64,000 bases of DNA from Aminobacter sp. J41 (lineage in GTDB: Bacteria; Pseudomonadota; Alphaproteobacteria; Rhizobiales; Rhizobiaceae): positions 99,309-163,308 of the forward strand of contig NZ_JAGL01000005.1 in NCBI RefSeq assembly GCF_000526635.1, given 5' to 3'. The notes below the pieces were generated by a model that saw only the letters and a list, made by a program, of their open reading frames with translations, made no database searches and had not been told where the DNA came from. The stretch's first letter is position 1. Every line of letters begins with the position of its first letter. Below, in pieces: positions 37,093 through 46,462 of the stretch. The position numbers were made by a program, and so were the translations under genes.

Positions 37093-38733
37093 TCACGCCT
37101 CCTTGGCTAGGTCGCGCAGGCGGAATTTTTGGATCTTGCCGGTGGAGGTCTTCGGGATCTCGGTGAAGATGATCTTGCGCGGGCACTTGAAGCGCGCCAG
37201 AAGCGAACGGCAGTGCTCGATCATCTCCTCTTCGGTGACGACCGCGCCGGGCTTCAGCTCGACGAAGGCGACGGGCGTCTCGCCCCACTTCTCGTCAGGC
37301 TTGGCGACAACGCCGCAGGACGCCACCGCCGGGTGCTTGTAGAGCGCATCCTCAACCTCGATCGAGGAAATGTTCTCGCCGCCGGAGATGATGATGTCCT
37401 TCGAGCGGTCCTTGAGCTGGATGTAGCCGTCCGGATGCATCACGCCGAGGTCGCCCGAGTGGAACCAGCCGCCGGCGAACGCTTCCTCGGTAGCGGGCAG
37501 GTTCTTCAGGTAGCCCTTCATGACGATGTTGCCGCGGAACATGACCTCGCCGATGGTCTCGCCATCGGCAGGAGTCTCTTCCATCGTCTCCGGATCGCGC
37601 ACTGACAGGCCCTCGAGCGCAGCGTAGCGGACGCCCTGGCGAGCTTTCTTGGCCGCTCGCTGATCCTTCGGCAGTTCATCCCACTCGGCGTGCCACTCGT
37701 TGACCACTGCCGGGCCGTAAGTTTCGGTAAGGCCATAGAGGTGGACGACGGCAAAGCCGGCTTCCTGCATCGCGGCGAGAACCGTCTCGGGCGGAGGGGC
37801 GGCCGCGGTGTTGAAGGTGACGATCTGCGGGAAGTCGCGCTTCTCGCCTTCCGGGGCATTGAGGAGGGCGGACATGACGATCGGTGCGCCGCACAGATGG
37901 GTGACGCCAAAATCGGCGATCGCGTCGTACATTGCCTTGGCGCGCACCCAGCGCAAGCAGACATGCGTGCCGGCAGTCAGCGCCAGGGTCCACGGGAAGC
38001 ACCAGCCGTTGCAGTGGAACATCGGCAGCGTCCACAGATAGACCGGGTTGCGGCCCATGCCGGCGTGGATCGTGTTGGTGTAGGCCATCAGCGCCGCGCC
38101 GCGGTGATGGTAGACGACACCCTTCGGATTGCCGGTCGTGCCCGAGGTGTAGTTGAGCGCGATCGCGTCCCATTCGTCGTCCGGCATCGACCAGGCGAAG
38201 TCCTCGTCGCCGCTGGAGACGAATTCCTCATAGTCGAGCTCGCCGATACGGTCGCCCTTCGCATAAGGAGCGTCGTCGCCAAATTCCGGATCATCGAAGT
38301 CGATGATGAGCGGCTTCACGGTGGCGATCTGCAGCGCTTCCCTGACGACGCCCGAGAACTCGCGGTCGACGATGAGCAGCTTCGAATTCGAGTGGTCGAG
38401 CTGGAAGGCGATGATCGCGGCATCAAGGCGCGTGTTGAGGGAATGCAGTACTGCCTTCACCATCGGTACGCCAAAATGCGCCTCGAGCATCGGCGGCGTG
38501 TTCGACAGCATGACGCTGACCGTATCGCCCTTGCCGATGCCGCGTTTGGCGAGCGCCGAAGCAAGCTTCAGTGAACGGCGCCAGAACTCGGCGTAGGTCG
38601 TGCGCGACTTGCCATGGATAATCGCGACCTGGTTGGGGAACACCTTCGCTGCACGCTCGAGATAGGTGAGCGGTGTCAGCGGCTGATAGTTCGCAGGATT
38701 TTTGTCGAGCCCGATCTCGTAGGGGTTGCTCAT
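37093..38733 (-). CDS. Acyl-CoA synthetase (AMP-forming, AlkK/medium-chain type)
   Basis: 546-aa ANL-superfamily ligase that activates a fatty acid to acyl-CoA through an acyl-adenylate. It has the P-loop-like motif YTSGTTGNPKGVVYHHRGA, the A5 motif VHLYGLTETYGP, the hinge GWFHSGDLGVMHPDGYIQLKDRSKD and the C-terminal lysine motif KTSTGKIQKFRLRD. Acyl chain specificity is not readable; the nearest well-known relatives are medium-chain enzymes. AGGAGG lies before the ATG at 38733. It forms a single-gene unit ending at the terminator at 36904. Confidence 0.9.
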   Translation of the reverse strand: MSNPYEIGLDKNPANYQPLTPLTYLERAAKVFPNQVAIIHGKSRTTYAEFWRRSLKLASALAKRGIGKGDTVSVMLSNTPPMLEAHFGVPMVKAVLHSLNTRLDAAIIAFQLDHSNSKLLIVDREFSGVVREALQIATVKPLIIDFDDPEFGDDAPYAKGDRIGELDYEEFVSSGDEDFAWSMPDDEWDAIALNYTSGTTGNPKGVVYHHRGAALMAYTNTIHAGMGRNPVYLWTLPMFHCNGWCFPWTLALTAGTHVCLRWVRAKAMYDAIADFGVTHLCGAPIVMSALLNAPEGEKRDFPQIVTFNTAAAPPPETVLAAMQEAGFAVVHLYGLTETYGPAVVNEWHAEWDELPKDQRAAKKARQGVRYAALEGLSVRDPETMEETPADGETIGEVMFRGNIVMKGYLKNLPATEEAFAGGWFHSGDLGVMHPDGYIQLKDRSKDIIISGGENISSIEVEDALYKHPAVASCGVVAKPDEKWGETPVAFVELKPGAVVTEEEMIEHCRSLLARFKCPRKIIFTEIPKTSTGKIQKFRLRDLAKEA

Positions 38734-38785
38734 CAGAATTCCCTCCTGTCGCCGGGGATTCTCGTACGGCGACAGGACGCCGTCA

Positions 38786-39556
38786 TCAACCCCAGAGTTC
38801 GAAAACACCGTCCCATATCAGTTTTGCGCCAACAATCATCACCATAGTGTACATGAAAGGATAGAACATTTCGGGCTTGATCCGGCGCACGATCCAGGCA
38901 CCCGCAAGTGTTGCAAGGGGTGCGAGGGGCATGAGCACAGCTGATGCCGCTAGGTTAGTTGCGTCGAACTGTCCCAGGGCGAAATAGGGGATAAGTTTTA
39001 CTGCGTTCATGATCGCAAAGAAGGTGACGCTGGTGCCGACGAACAGGCTCGGCGTCTGCCGCAGCGGCAGGGTGTAGACCTGGTAGGGCGGGCCTCCCGC
39101 ATGGGCAACAAAGCTGGTGAAGCCCGAAATTACCCCCCAGAACGTGCCCCTGATCGCGCTGTGTGAGCCCACGTGCTCGATCGAGCGAAGCTTCTGCCAT
39201 AGCCAGCGCAGCGCAAAGGCGAGTGCAACGACACCGACGATGAGGCGGACGGCTCCCGCCGTCACCACCGCTGCCGTCAGCCAGCCGATCCCGATGCCCG
39301 CCAGCGCACCAGGCAGCATCAGCTTCAGGGTTAGGTCGTCGCGATGACCGCGCCACGACCACAGCGAAACGATGTCCATGACGATCAGGATCGGCAGCAT
39401 GATCGCCGCCGCCTGCACTGGCGAGATGACGAGCGTCATCAGCGGTACGCCGATCAGCGCCATCGCGCCGCCCAGACCGCCCTTCGACAGACCAACGAGC
39501 ACCACGGCCGGAACGGCGGTGGCGTAGAACCAGGGATCAGCGAGCAGGGAATACAT
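38786..39556 (-). CDS. TSUP (TauE/SafE) family permease
   Basis: 256-aa membrane protein of seven to eight predicted spans with the family's N-terminal GLSKGGLGGAMALIGVPLMTL and the repeat motif GFTSFVAHAGGPPYQVYTL in the second half. TSUP proteins move sulfite, sulfoacetate or similar anions; no neighbour here reveals the substrate. The start at 39556 has no clear ribosome-binding site. It is divergent from the ThiE-like gene across a 200-bp gap. Confidence 0.88.
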   Translation of the reverse strand: MYSLLADPWFYATAVPAVVLVGLSKGGLGGAMALIGVPLMTLVISPVQAAAIMLPILIVMDIVSLWSWRGHRDDLTLKLMLPGALAGIGIGWLTAAVVTAGAVRLIVGVVALAFALRWLWQKLRSIEHVGSHSAIRGTFWGVISGFTSFVAHAGGPPYQVYTLPLRQTPSLFVGTSVTFFAIMNAVKLIPYFALGQFDATNLAASAVLMPLAPLATLAGAWIVRRIKPEMFYPFMYTMVMIVGAKLIWDGVFELWG

Positions 39557-39756
39557 TTGAGGCGGGGCGCTGCGTTGTTTGCGAACCCATAGACCGGAAG
39601 CGCACGCTTGGCGAGGGCGTTGCGTTGCTCTAAAGCCCGAGAAGACGACTGGAGGAGCAGCCGGGCCTTCCGCTGGGCTATTGTCTGCCTGCCCATGCGT
39701 GACTGCCCAAATCCAACCACGATCGCCATCCATTGAGGCCGAGAAGCAGGAAGTTC

Positions 39757-40410
39757 ATGAACCCGACCGAGATACCGAATCGCTGCCGTATCGTCCTTGT
39801 GGCGCCCGAGGGTGCCGCACCCGAGCGCCTGCTCGCGGCACTGGAAGGCGGGGATGTCGCCTCGCTCATCCTGCCGCAGTGGGGCATGGATGACGACGCG
39901 CTGCAGAAATACACCGAGACGATCGCCCCGGCCGCGCAGGCCGCCGGCGTTGCCGTGATGGTGGCGGGCGATCCGCGCATCGCCGCACGCGCCAAGGCAG
40001 ACGGCATCCATATCGAGACGAACCGCAAGTCGCTCGAAGAGGTGATCGACAAGCACCAGGCGAAGCTGATGGTGGGCACCGGGGGCGTCACCACGCGCGA
40101 CGACGCGCTGGAGCTCGGCGAGGCACGTCCCGACTACATGTTCTTCGGTCGGTTCGGCTACGACAGCAAGCCAGAGCCGCATCCCCGCAACCTCAAGCTC
40201 GGTGGCTGGTGGGCGGAGATGGTGCAGCTGCCTTGCATCGTGCTGGGCGGTTCAGATCTTGAATCTGTCATCGCGGTCGCGGCGACGGGCGCGGACTTCG
40301 TCGCCCTGTCTGCCGCGGTTTACGGCGATGGTGGCGACCCGGCAGCGGCGGTCAAGCGCGCAAACGAACTTCTGGATGAACGCGCACCTCGTTTCGAGGA
40401 TGGGGAGTGA
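39757..40410 (+). CDS. ThiE/TenI-like TIM-barrel protein
   Basis: 217 aa with the thiamine-phosphate-synthase fold. Visible landmarks are GVAVMVAGDPRIAARAKADG, LMVGTGGVTTRDDALELGE, PDYMFFGRFG and the phosphate-binding loop PCIVLGGSD. Several catalytic-region residues differ from genuine ThiE: GVHLGQxD is replaced by GIHIETNRK, and the THS/TTK motifs are absent. It may therefore be a paralogue with another role despite annotation habits. AGGAAG precedes the ATG at 39757. Its stop ends 1 bp before the likely TTG start of the Sel1 gene, indicating an operon with it and perhaps efp. Confidence 0.7.
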   Translation: MNPTEIPNRCRIVLVAPEGAAPERLLAALEGGDVASLILPQWGMDDDALQKYTETIAPAAQAAGVAVMVAGDPRIAARAKADGIHIETNRKSLEEVIDKHQAKLMVGTGGVTTRDDALELGEARPDYMFFGRFGYDSKPEPHPRNLKLGGWWAEMVQLPCIVLGGSDLESVIAVAATGADFVALSAAVYGDGGDPAAAVKRANELLDERAPRFEDGE

Positions 40411-40411
40411 G

Positions 40412-41374
40412 TTGAAGCGTCTAGCCGTTATCATTCTGACGGGACTGGCCGGATGGGCGGCATCGCCCGCTGCCGCCCAGATGCCTGATGGCGGCCGGGT
40501 GACCGCGCCGTCGCTCGAGAATGTCGATCCGGGCCGCTTCAGCGAGAGCCCGGCGGATGTAGCCTACGCCGCTTACCAGCGAGGCTACTACCTCACGGCG
40601 CTGCGGCTCGCGACGCCGCTCGCGGAAGCGGGCAACCCGGCATCGCAAACGCTCGTAGCCGAAATCTATTCGCGTGGGCTCGGCGTGAAGCCGGACATCG
40701 CCAAGGCGATGGAATGGTACGAGAAGGCATCCGAGCGTAACGTGCCGGAGGCAACCTTCCAGCTGGCGATGATCCTGCTGGATGGCGGGCCGGAGATCCG
40801 CGACCGCGAGCGCGCCTACACGCTGATGAAGAAGGCGGCCGATCAGGGCCACCGCCTTGCGCAGTTCAACTACGCGCAAATGGCGATTGCGCGCATTCCC
40901 GGCCAGCGCGGCTATGCGGAGGCCGTACCCTATCTCGAAAAGGCGGCAACCGCCGGCCTTCCCGAAGCGCAGTATGCGATGGCGCAGGTGCGCACGGAGG
41001 GACTGGACGGCAAGTCGATCAACGGCAAGGAAGCGCGCGAGTGGCTGGAGAAGGCAGCGCAGCAGGGCTTTGACACAGCACAGATCGAGCTCGGCACCTG
41101 GCTGGTAGACCACAGCGGCACGGCGGCCGGCCAGGCGGAAGGTTTTGGCTGGCTGATGCGCGCGGCAAGCGCGGGTAATCCCGCCGCCCAAAACCGTGTC
41201 GCCAAGCTCTATCGTGCCGGCGTCGGCGTCGAGCCCGACCGCATCCAGGCAGCGAAGTGGTACCTGCGCGCGCGCCGCGCAGGGCTGATCGACCCGATCA
41301 TGGAAGACCAGCTCGACGGCATGACCGAGGAGGAAATCCGGCTGGCTACTCTCGACGCCAACAGGCTCAACTGA
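40412..41374 (+). CDS. Secreted Sel1-repeat (TPR-like) protein
   Basis: 320-aa exported protein of Sel1-like repeats (about 45-310), each with A..G...A..WYEKA-type spacing (SRGLGVKPDIAKAMEWYEKA, AGVGVEPDRIQAAKWYLRA). Such repeats mediate protein contacts in signalling or envelope assembly. I prefer the TTG at 40412: it gives a textbook signal peptide MKRLAVIILTGLAGWAASPA and has GGGGAG just upstream. An ATG at 40400 in the same frame would add four residues with poor spacing. The gene directly follows the ThiE-like gene and precedes efp by 100 bp. Confidence 0.85.
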   Translation: MKRLAVIILTGLAGWAASPAAAQMPDGGRVTAPSLENVDPGRFSESPADVAYAAYQRGYYLTALRLATPLAEAGNPASQTLVAEIYSRGLGVKPDIAKAMEWYEKASERNVPEATFQLAMILLDGGPEIRDRERAYTLMKKAADQGHRLAQFNYAQMAIARIPGQRGYAEAVPYLEKAATAGLPEAQYAMAQVRTEGLDGKSINGKEAREWLEKAAQQGFDTAQIELGTWLVDHSGTAAGQAEGFGWLMRAASAGNPAAQNRVAKLYRAGVGVEPDRIQAAKWYLRARRAGLIDPIMEDQLDGMTEEEIRLATLDANRLN

Positions 41375-41474
41375 ATGGGGCTACTCTTGCCTCTGAGGGC
41401 GTTTTGTGTTCTTGGAAACCCGATGATGCGTGCCCGCACGTCGGCGCGCCCCTCCAATATTCCGGAACCGAGCA

Positions 41475-42038
41475 ATGGCTAAGATCAACGGCAACGAAAT
41501 CCGTCCGGGCAACGTCATCGAGCACGATGGCGGCCTCTGGGTGGCGGTGAAGACCAATGCGGTGAAGCCTGGCAAAGGCGGCGCCTATAACCAGGTCGAG
41601 CTGAAGAACCTCATCAACGGCACCAAGCTGAACGAGCGTTTCCGCGCTGCGGAGACCGTCGAGCGCGTCCGTCTCGAGCAGAAGGACTTCACGTTCCTCT
41701 ATGAGCAGGGCGATGCGCTGGTGTTCATGGACGACGAGAGCTACGAGCAGCTCGAGCTCGAAAAGGACTTCGTTGGCGAGCGCGCCGCGTTCCTGCAGGA
41801 CGGCATGAAGGTGACCGTCGAACTGCACGAGGACCGTCCGATCGGCATCAAGCTGCCGGATCAGGTCACGCTTACCATCACCGATGCCGACCCGGTCGTT
41901 AAGGGCCAGACGGCTGCGTCGTCCTACAAGCCGGCCGTGCTTGAGAACGGCATCCGCGTTTTGGTTCCGCCGTTCATCTCGGCGGGCGAGAAGGTCATCA
42001 TCGACACCAACGAAATCACCTACGTCAGCCGCGCCTGA
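41475..42038 (+). CDS. efp: Elongation factor P
   Basis: 187-aa three-domain factor that relieves ribosome stalling at polyproline. The tip loop KPGKGGA has K34, the lysine that EpmA modifies in species with that pathway. The C-terminal OB domains are complete ([19 protein letters not shown]). [12 protein letters not shown] fixes the start at 41475. Proline-rich proteins in this same window (TolA, the 513-aa membrane protein) are the sort of substrates that need EF-P. Confidence 0.97.
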   Translation: MAKINGNEIRPGNVIEHDGGLWVAVKTNAVKPGKGGAYNQVELKNLINGTKLNERFRAAETVERVRLEQKDFTFLYEQGDALVFMDDESYEQLELEKDFVGERAAFLQDGMKVTVELHEDRPIGIKLPDQVTLTITDADPVVKGQTAASSYKPAVLENGIRVLVPPFISAGEKVIIDTNEITYVSRA

Positions 42039-42069
42039 TCGTTGGTGATACGATTACTGCTCACGCCTG

Positions 42070-42092
42070 GCGCCGCGGCATGACCGCGGCGC
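42070..42092 (+). terminator. Hairpin after efp
   Basis: GCGCCGCGG-CATGA-CCGCGGCGC, 9-bp perfect stem 31 bp after the efp stop and 54 bp before the next ATG. There is no T run; an alternative pairing of TGGCGC (42068) with GCGCCA (42101) competes with it. Confidence 0.45.
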
Positions 42093-42145
42093 ACGGCTGA
42101 GCGCCAGCTCTTTGAACGAGCAACAGACGGTTTCGGAGAAAGTTC

Positions 42146-42937
42146 ATGGCGCGTTCGGCGATCATCAACGTCATGGTGCAAGCAGCCATGAAGGCCGGCA
42201 AGTCGCTGGCACGCGACTTCGGTGAGGTTCAGAACCTCCAGGTTTCGCTGAAGGGTCCCGGCGATTACGTCAGCCAGGCGGACCGCAGGGCGGAAGAGAT
42301 CATCTACTCGGAACTGTCGCGGGCGCGTCCCGGCTATTCCTTCCTGATGGAAGAGCGCGGCACGGTCGCTGGCGACGATGACCAGCACCGCTGGATCGTC
42401 GATCCGCTCGACGGCACCACCAACTTCCTGCACGGCATTCCGATCTTCGCGATCTCGATCGCGCTGGAGCGCCAGGGTCAGATCGTCGCCGGCGTCATCT
42501 ACAACCCGGCAATGGACGAGCTCTATACCGCGGAGCGCGGTGGCGGCGCGTTCATGAACGACCGCCGCCTGCGCGTTGCCGCGCGTGCGAAGCTGTCGGA
42601 CGCGGTCATCACCACCGGCATTCCGCATCTCGGCCGCGGCCATCACGGCGTCGCGCTGATCGAGCTCAAGAACATCATGGGCGAGGCCGCCGGCATCCGC
42701 CGCTTCGGCGCCGCATCGCTCGACCTTGCCTATGTCGCTGCCGGCCGCGTTGATGGCTACTGGGAGCGCTGGCTGTCGCCGTGGGACATCGCTGCGGGCA
42801 TCCTGATGGTGCGCGAGGCGGGCGGCTTCTCGTCCGACATTTCGGGCGGTCAGAACATGCTCGAGGATGGCACCATCGTCGCCGCCAACGAGCCGATCCA
42901 CCGCCAGCTGCTGCAGCAGCTGGCCAAGAAGGCCTGA
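42146..42937 (+). CDS. Inositol monophosphatase-family protein (SuhB-like)
   Basis: 263-aa metal-dependent sugar/inositol phosphatase. The metal-site motifs are FLMEERG (Glu), DPLDGTTNFLHGIP (Asp pair) and SPWDIAAGILMVREAGG (Asp). In enterics SuhB also acts in rRNA antitermination; which role applies here is unknown, though an rRNA operon lies 20 kb away. GGAGAAAGTTC precedes the ATG. Confidence 0.92.
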   Translation: MARSAIINVMVQAAMKAGKSLARDFGEVQNLQVSLKGPGDYVSQADRRAEEIIYSELSRARPGYSFLMEERGTVAGDDDQHRWIVDPLDGTTNFLHGIPIFAISIALERQGQIVAGVIYNPAMDELYTAERGGGAFMNDRRLRVAARAKLSDAVITTGIPHLGRGHHGVALIELKNIMGEAAGIRRFGAASLDLAYVAAGRVDGYWERWLSPWDIAAGILMVREAGGFSSDISGGQNMLEDGTIVAANEPIHRQLLQQLAKKA

Positions 42938-43041
42938 TCAGGCTCCCGGAGCGCGATCTGCGCGCTCTCCTTCATTGAAGAAGCTGGGCCGCAGCCCTAC
43001 CTCTTGCAGACTTTTGCAAGGGATGGAGGACATTGCGGCCC

Positions 43042-43815
43042 ATGCTCGAATTCGTCGGCGAACATTTTTACTGGGTGGGGGACCCCACCGCGTGGGTTGC
43101 CCTGGTTACCCTGATCGTCCTCGAGGTTGTCCTCGGCATCGACAACCTCATCTTCATCTCCATCCTCACCAACAAGCTTCCCGAAGAAAATCGGGTGATG
43201 GCACGCCGGCTCGGCATTGGTGCCGCGCTGATCATGCGGCTGCTGCTGCTGGCGACCGTCGCCTACATCGTTCACCTCACCGAGCCGCTGTTCGAGCTGT
43301 TCGGTCATCCGTTCTCGTGGCGCGACCTGATCCTGATCGCCGGCGGCCTGTTCCTGGTCTGGAAGGCGACCAAGGAGATCCATCACTCGGTCGACCCGAC
43401 TGACACCAAGGACCAGATGCTTGGCGAGAAGGTCGCCTTATCGCTGGGCGGGGCGGTGTTTCAGATCCTGCTGCTCGACCTTGTCTTTTCGATCGACTCG
43501 ATCATCACCGCCGTTGGCATGACCGACGAGCTGGCCCTTATGTACATTGCCGTGATCGTCGCGGTGATCACCATGTTGATTGCCGTCAACCCGCTGTCGC
43601 GCTTCATCGAGCAGAACCCGACGATCGTTATGCTGGCGCTCGGCTTCCTCCTGATGATCGGCACGACGCTGATTGCGGACGGCATGGGCTTCCATGTGCC
43701 GAAGGGCTACATCTACGCGGCAATGGGTTTTTCGGCGCTGGTCGAGGGCCTTAACATGCTGGCGCGGCGTAAGAAGCGGCTCGACAAGGCAAGCGGGACA
43801 GACACGCACCACTGA
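43042..43815 (+). CDS. TerC-family integral membrane protein
   Basis: 257 aa with seven or so spans and the TerC signatures [19 protein letters not shown] and [16 protein letters not shown], whose membrane aspartates are thought to bind metal. The family is linked to manganese export and metal loading of exported proteins, and to tellurite resistance in name only. A TTG at 43033, three bases after GGAGG, competes with the ATG at 43042 as the start. Confidence 0.9.
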   Translation: MLEFVGEHFYWVGDPTAWVALVTLIVLEVVLGIDNLIFISILTNKLPEENRVMARRLGIGAALIMRLLLLATVAYIVHLTEPLFELFGHPFSWRDLILIAGGLFLVWKATKEIHHSVDPTDTKDQMLGEKVALSLGGAVFQILLLDLVFSIDSIITAVGMTDELALMYIAVIVAVITMLIAVNPLSRFIEQNPTIVMLALGFLLMIGTTLIADGMGFHVPKGYIYAAMGFSALVEGLNMLARRKKRLDKASGTDTHH

Positions 43816-43820
43816 GGTTT

Positions 43821-44396
43821 TCAGATGCCCCGCCCGGTGGCTGGCATGTCCTCGCCGGGCACGGGGATCAGCATGGTCCGCTCCTTGAGCCAGGGATGGA
43901 TCTCGACGGCACGCCTGAGTGCAGCCTGTCCTGCCTCGATCCGCCCCTGCTGCATCAGGATCAGCGCCTGGCCGGACAGGGCGGCGAAATGGAGGGGCTC
44001 CAGCGCAAGCGTGCGCTCGATGTCCTGGAGGGAGCCCTCGAAATCGCGCTTGAGGAAACGGATGAAGGCGCGCTGGTTCCAGCCTTCGGCATAGTCCGGC
44101 GCCTCTGCCACGACCTTGTCGAGGATCGCCAGCGCCCCGTCCCAGTCGTACGACTCGCGCCGGCGCATTGCCTCGGAGATCGCTTCGGTAATCGCGGGCG
44201 TCGGCGCCTCCGCCATCCACATGCGCCAGACAGCGTCCTCGGCCATGCGGCCCTCGCGCTCGGTGGTGGCTGTTTGCAGGGCGCGGAACAGTTTTTCGCG
44301 GTCCGCCAGGTTCGGCTTTCCTTCGGCATAAAGCGGGAGCGGCAATGCGGTGATCAGGAACGCGGCGAGCAGGGCACGGCGCGTCAGCATGATCAC
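43821..44396 (-). CDS. Secreted TPR protein
   Basis: 191 aa with a signal peptide (MLTRRALLAAFLITALPLPLYA after a two-residue lead) and two to three TPR motifs (about 88-165, YDWDGALAILDKVVAEAPDYAEGWNQRA, FEGSLQDIERTLALEPLHFAALSG). Its ATG overlaps the stop of the metallo-beta-lactamase-like gene (ATGA), so the two are translated together, and both are exported. Convergent with the TerC gene, 5 bp between stops. Confidence 0.8.
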   Translation of the reverse strand: MIMLTRRALLAAFLITALPLPLYAEGKPNLADREKLFRALQTATTEREGRMAEDAVWRMWMAEAPTPAITEAISEAMRRRESYDWDGALAILDKVVAEAPDYAEGWNQRAFIRFLKRDFEGSLQDIERTLALEPLHFAALSGQALILMQQGRIEAGQAALRRAVEIHPWLKERTMLIPVPGEDMPATGRGI

Positions 44397-45217
44397 ACCC
44401 CGCTGAGGACCAGAATGGTCGGCCGGCGAGGCAGATCCCGCCGTGAGACCGTGAACGAGCGCTCTTCGAAGAATCTTACGTCAAAGTTTTCGCCCATCAG
44501 GCTGGTGAACTCGCCGATCGGCGTCGCATGCCGGTGCATCGGCAGGATGATCGAGGAGAACAGCCGCCGCGCGATCTCGCTCATGCCTTCAACCGAGAGC
44601 GTCATGCCCCCGTCGATCGGCACCATGACGATGTCGAGCCGGCCGATCGCGGCGTAGTGCTCGTCCGCGAGGTGATGGTGCAGGTGGCCGAGATGGCCGA
44701 TGCAGAGGTTGGCGATCTCGAAGATGAAGATCGAGTTCCCGTCCGGAATCATGCCGCCGCCAAAGGAGCGGATGTCGGTCGGCACGTTGCGGATGTAGAC
44801 GTCATCGACGGTGAGAGCGTGGCGGGCAGGGCCGCCCTCCGGGTTCCAGCCGCGCAGGACGTGCTCGATGCGGGCGTCCGGAACTTCCGTGTAGTGGGTG
44901 CGGTGGGCGCGGTTCATCGTCACCACGCGGGGCAACAGCTCACTACCGTAGACGCCGGAGAAGTCGGTCGCGACGCGCACGTCGGCGGGGCTTTCGATCA
45001 CATAGGTCGAGTGGCCGGCATAGGTGATCGTGACCGCCTCTTCGGCGGGAGCCTCAGCCTTCAGGACGCGCGAGCCGGAGTAGTTGGCGTAGATGACGCG
45101 GGGAAGCTCCTCAGCGATCGCGAGGCAGCGACTGGGCGGCGGCACGTCGGCCTCCTGCGCGTCTGCCGGCAGGCAGTGAAGGCTGATGAACAATGCTGCT
45201 GCAAGCAAGAGGCGCAT
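44393..45217 (-). CDS. Exported metallo-beta-lactamase-fold protein with altered metal motif
   Basis: 274 aa with a signal peptide (MRLLLAAALFISLHCLPADAQ) and a UlaG-like fold: the early strand AEEAVTITYAGHSTYVIES and the later GHLGHLHHHLADEHYAAIGRLDIVMVPIDGG and MHRHATPI. At the place of the canonical HxHxDH motif it reads MNRAHRTHYTEV, so the central Asp and one His are missing. Either the site binds one metal differently or the protein is not a classical hydrolase. GGAGACC precedes the ATG. It is translationally coupled to the TPR gene. Confidence 0.75.
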   Translation of the reverse strand: MRLLLAAALFISLHCLPADAQEADVPPPSRCLAIAEELPRVIYANYSGSRVLKAEAPAEEAVTITYAGHSTYVIESPADVRVATDFSGVYGSELLPRVVTMNRAHRTHYTEVPDARIEHVLRGWNPEGGPARHALTVDDVYIRNVPTDIRSFGGGMIPDGNSIFIFEIANLCIGHLGHLHHHLADEHYAAIGRLDIVMVPIDGGMTLSVEGMSEIARRLFSSIILPMHRHATPIGEFTSLMGENFDVRFFEERSFTVSRRDLPRRPTILVLSGV

Positions 45218-45407
45218 GAGCGGTCTCCGGTCGGCTGCATTCAGCGTGATGGTACATGCGGGAGTATTCGCAACCACCGGGAAAAATCTGACGCAACGTC
45301 ACGATTTCGCGAGTTGGCGCCTCATGCGCTCGTCTGGACGGCAACGAGGCTTTTCTCTATAAGGCGCGGCATCCAGAAACATCGCGAAAGCTGTCGACAG
45401 GGGTTCC

Positions 45408-46154
45408 ATGGCCGGTCATTCACAATTCAAGAACATCATGCATCGCAAGGGGCGCCAGGATGCTGTGCGCTCGAAGATGTTTTCCAAGCTCGCGCGCGAA
45501 ATCACCGTCGCTGCGAAGCTCGGCGTTCCTGACCCTGCCATGAACCCACGCCTGCGTCTGGCGATCCAGAACGCCAAGGCGCAGTCCATGCCGAAGGACA
45601 ACATCCAGCGCGCCATCAACAAGGCGGCTGGCAATGACGGCGAGAACTACGAAGAGGTCCGCTACGAGGGTTACGGCCCGGGCGGCGTCGCCGTCATCGT
45701 CGAGGCACTGACCGACAACCGCAACCGCACTGCGTCGAACGTCCGCGCCGCCTTCACCAAGGCCGGCGGTTCGCTCGGTGAAACCGGCTCGGTGTCATTC
45801 CTGTGGGACCGTGTCGGCGAGATCGTCTACCCCGCGTCCGCCGGCGATGCGGACAAGGTCATGGAAGCAGCGATCGAGGCTGGCGCCGACGACGTCCAGT
45901 CGGACGAGGATGGCCACGTCATCATCTGCGCCTTCGAGAGCATCGGCGAGGTTACCTCGGCGCTCGAAGCCTCGCTTGGCGAGCCCGAGTCGGTGAAGAC
46001 GATCTGGAAGCCGCAGACCAACACCGCGGTGGACGAGGATCGCGCACGTTCGATCCTGAAGCTGATCGCCACCCTCGAGGATGATGACGACGTGCAGAAC
46101 GTCTACGCGAACTTCGAGGTCGACGACGCGACCATGGCAAAGCTCAGCGCCTAA
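45408..46154 (+). CDS. YebC/PmpR-family protein
   Basis: 248-aa protein of the YebC/TACO1 family: [33 protein letters not shown] at the N-terminus, then three domains, with acidic residues near the C-terminus ([17 protein letters not shown]). Members were described as DNA-binding regulators and more recently as translation factors that help ribosomes through proline-rich stretches, a job parallel to EF-P encoded 4 kb away. Monocistronic, with its own terminator. Confidence 0.95.
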   Translation: MAGHSQFKNIMHRKGRQDAVRSKMFSKLAREITVAAKLGVPDPAMNPRLRLAIQNAKAQSMPKDNIQRAINKAAGNDGENYEEVRYEGYGPGGVAVIVEALTDNRNRTASNVRAAFTKAGGSLGETGSVSFLWDRVGEIVYPASAGDADKVMEAAIEAGADDVQSDEDGHVIICAFESIGEVTSALEASLGEPESVKTIWKPQTNTAVDEDRARSILKLIATLEDDDDVQNVYANFEVDDATMAKLSA

Positions 46155-46183
46155 GCTGCAGAGCGACGAAATTCATCTGACAA

Positions 46184-46224
46184 TGCACGCGGGAGCCCGG
46201 CTTCCGCGTGCATTTTCTTTTTCA
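46184..46224 (+). terminator. Intrinsic terminator of yebC
   Basis: TGCACGCGG / CCGCGTGCA arms followed by TTTTCTTTTTC, 30 bp after the stop. Confidence 0.9.
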
Positions 46225-46238
46225 GGCTGTGTCTGGGC

Positions 46239-46394
46239 TCAGTGATCGTGGTAGTGGCCCCAGCATCGGCCAAGCGCGGCGCCAAGTGCGATACCGATCG
46301 CAATGCCGACCGCGATGTTCCCGATCGAGATTCCGATCGCCATCCCCACCACGATCCCGCAGACCATACCGGCAGCCATGTCCGGATAGTTCAT
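46239..46394 (-). CDS. 51-aa glycine-zipper membrane miniprotein
   Basis: Start MNYPDMAAGMVCG with GGAG upstream. Almost the whole chain is one hydrophobic stretch with GxxxG-like spacing (GIVVGMAIGISIGNIAVG, then AIGIALGAALG), ending in CWGHYHDH, a short His/Cys-rich tail that could bind metal. Such glycine-zipper peptides insert or oligomerise in membranes. No family assigned. It lies between the yebC terminator and the rpmE terminator on its own, so it needs its own promoter near 46400-46460. Confidence 0.6.
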   Translation of the reverse strand: MNYPDMAAGMVCGIVVGMAIGISIGNIAVGIAIGIALGAALGRCWGHYHDH

Positions 46395-46462
46395 GGCGAA
46401 ACTCCTTTCACCGGGAGTCGAACGGCGAGGAGCGTGCAAGGGTTCCGCCAGAGCTCGACAAC

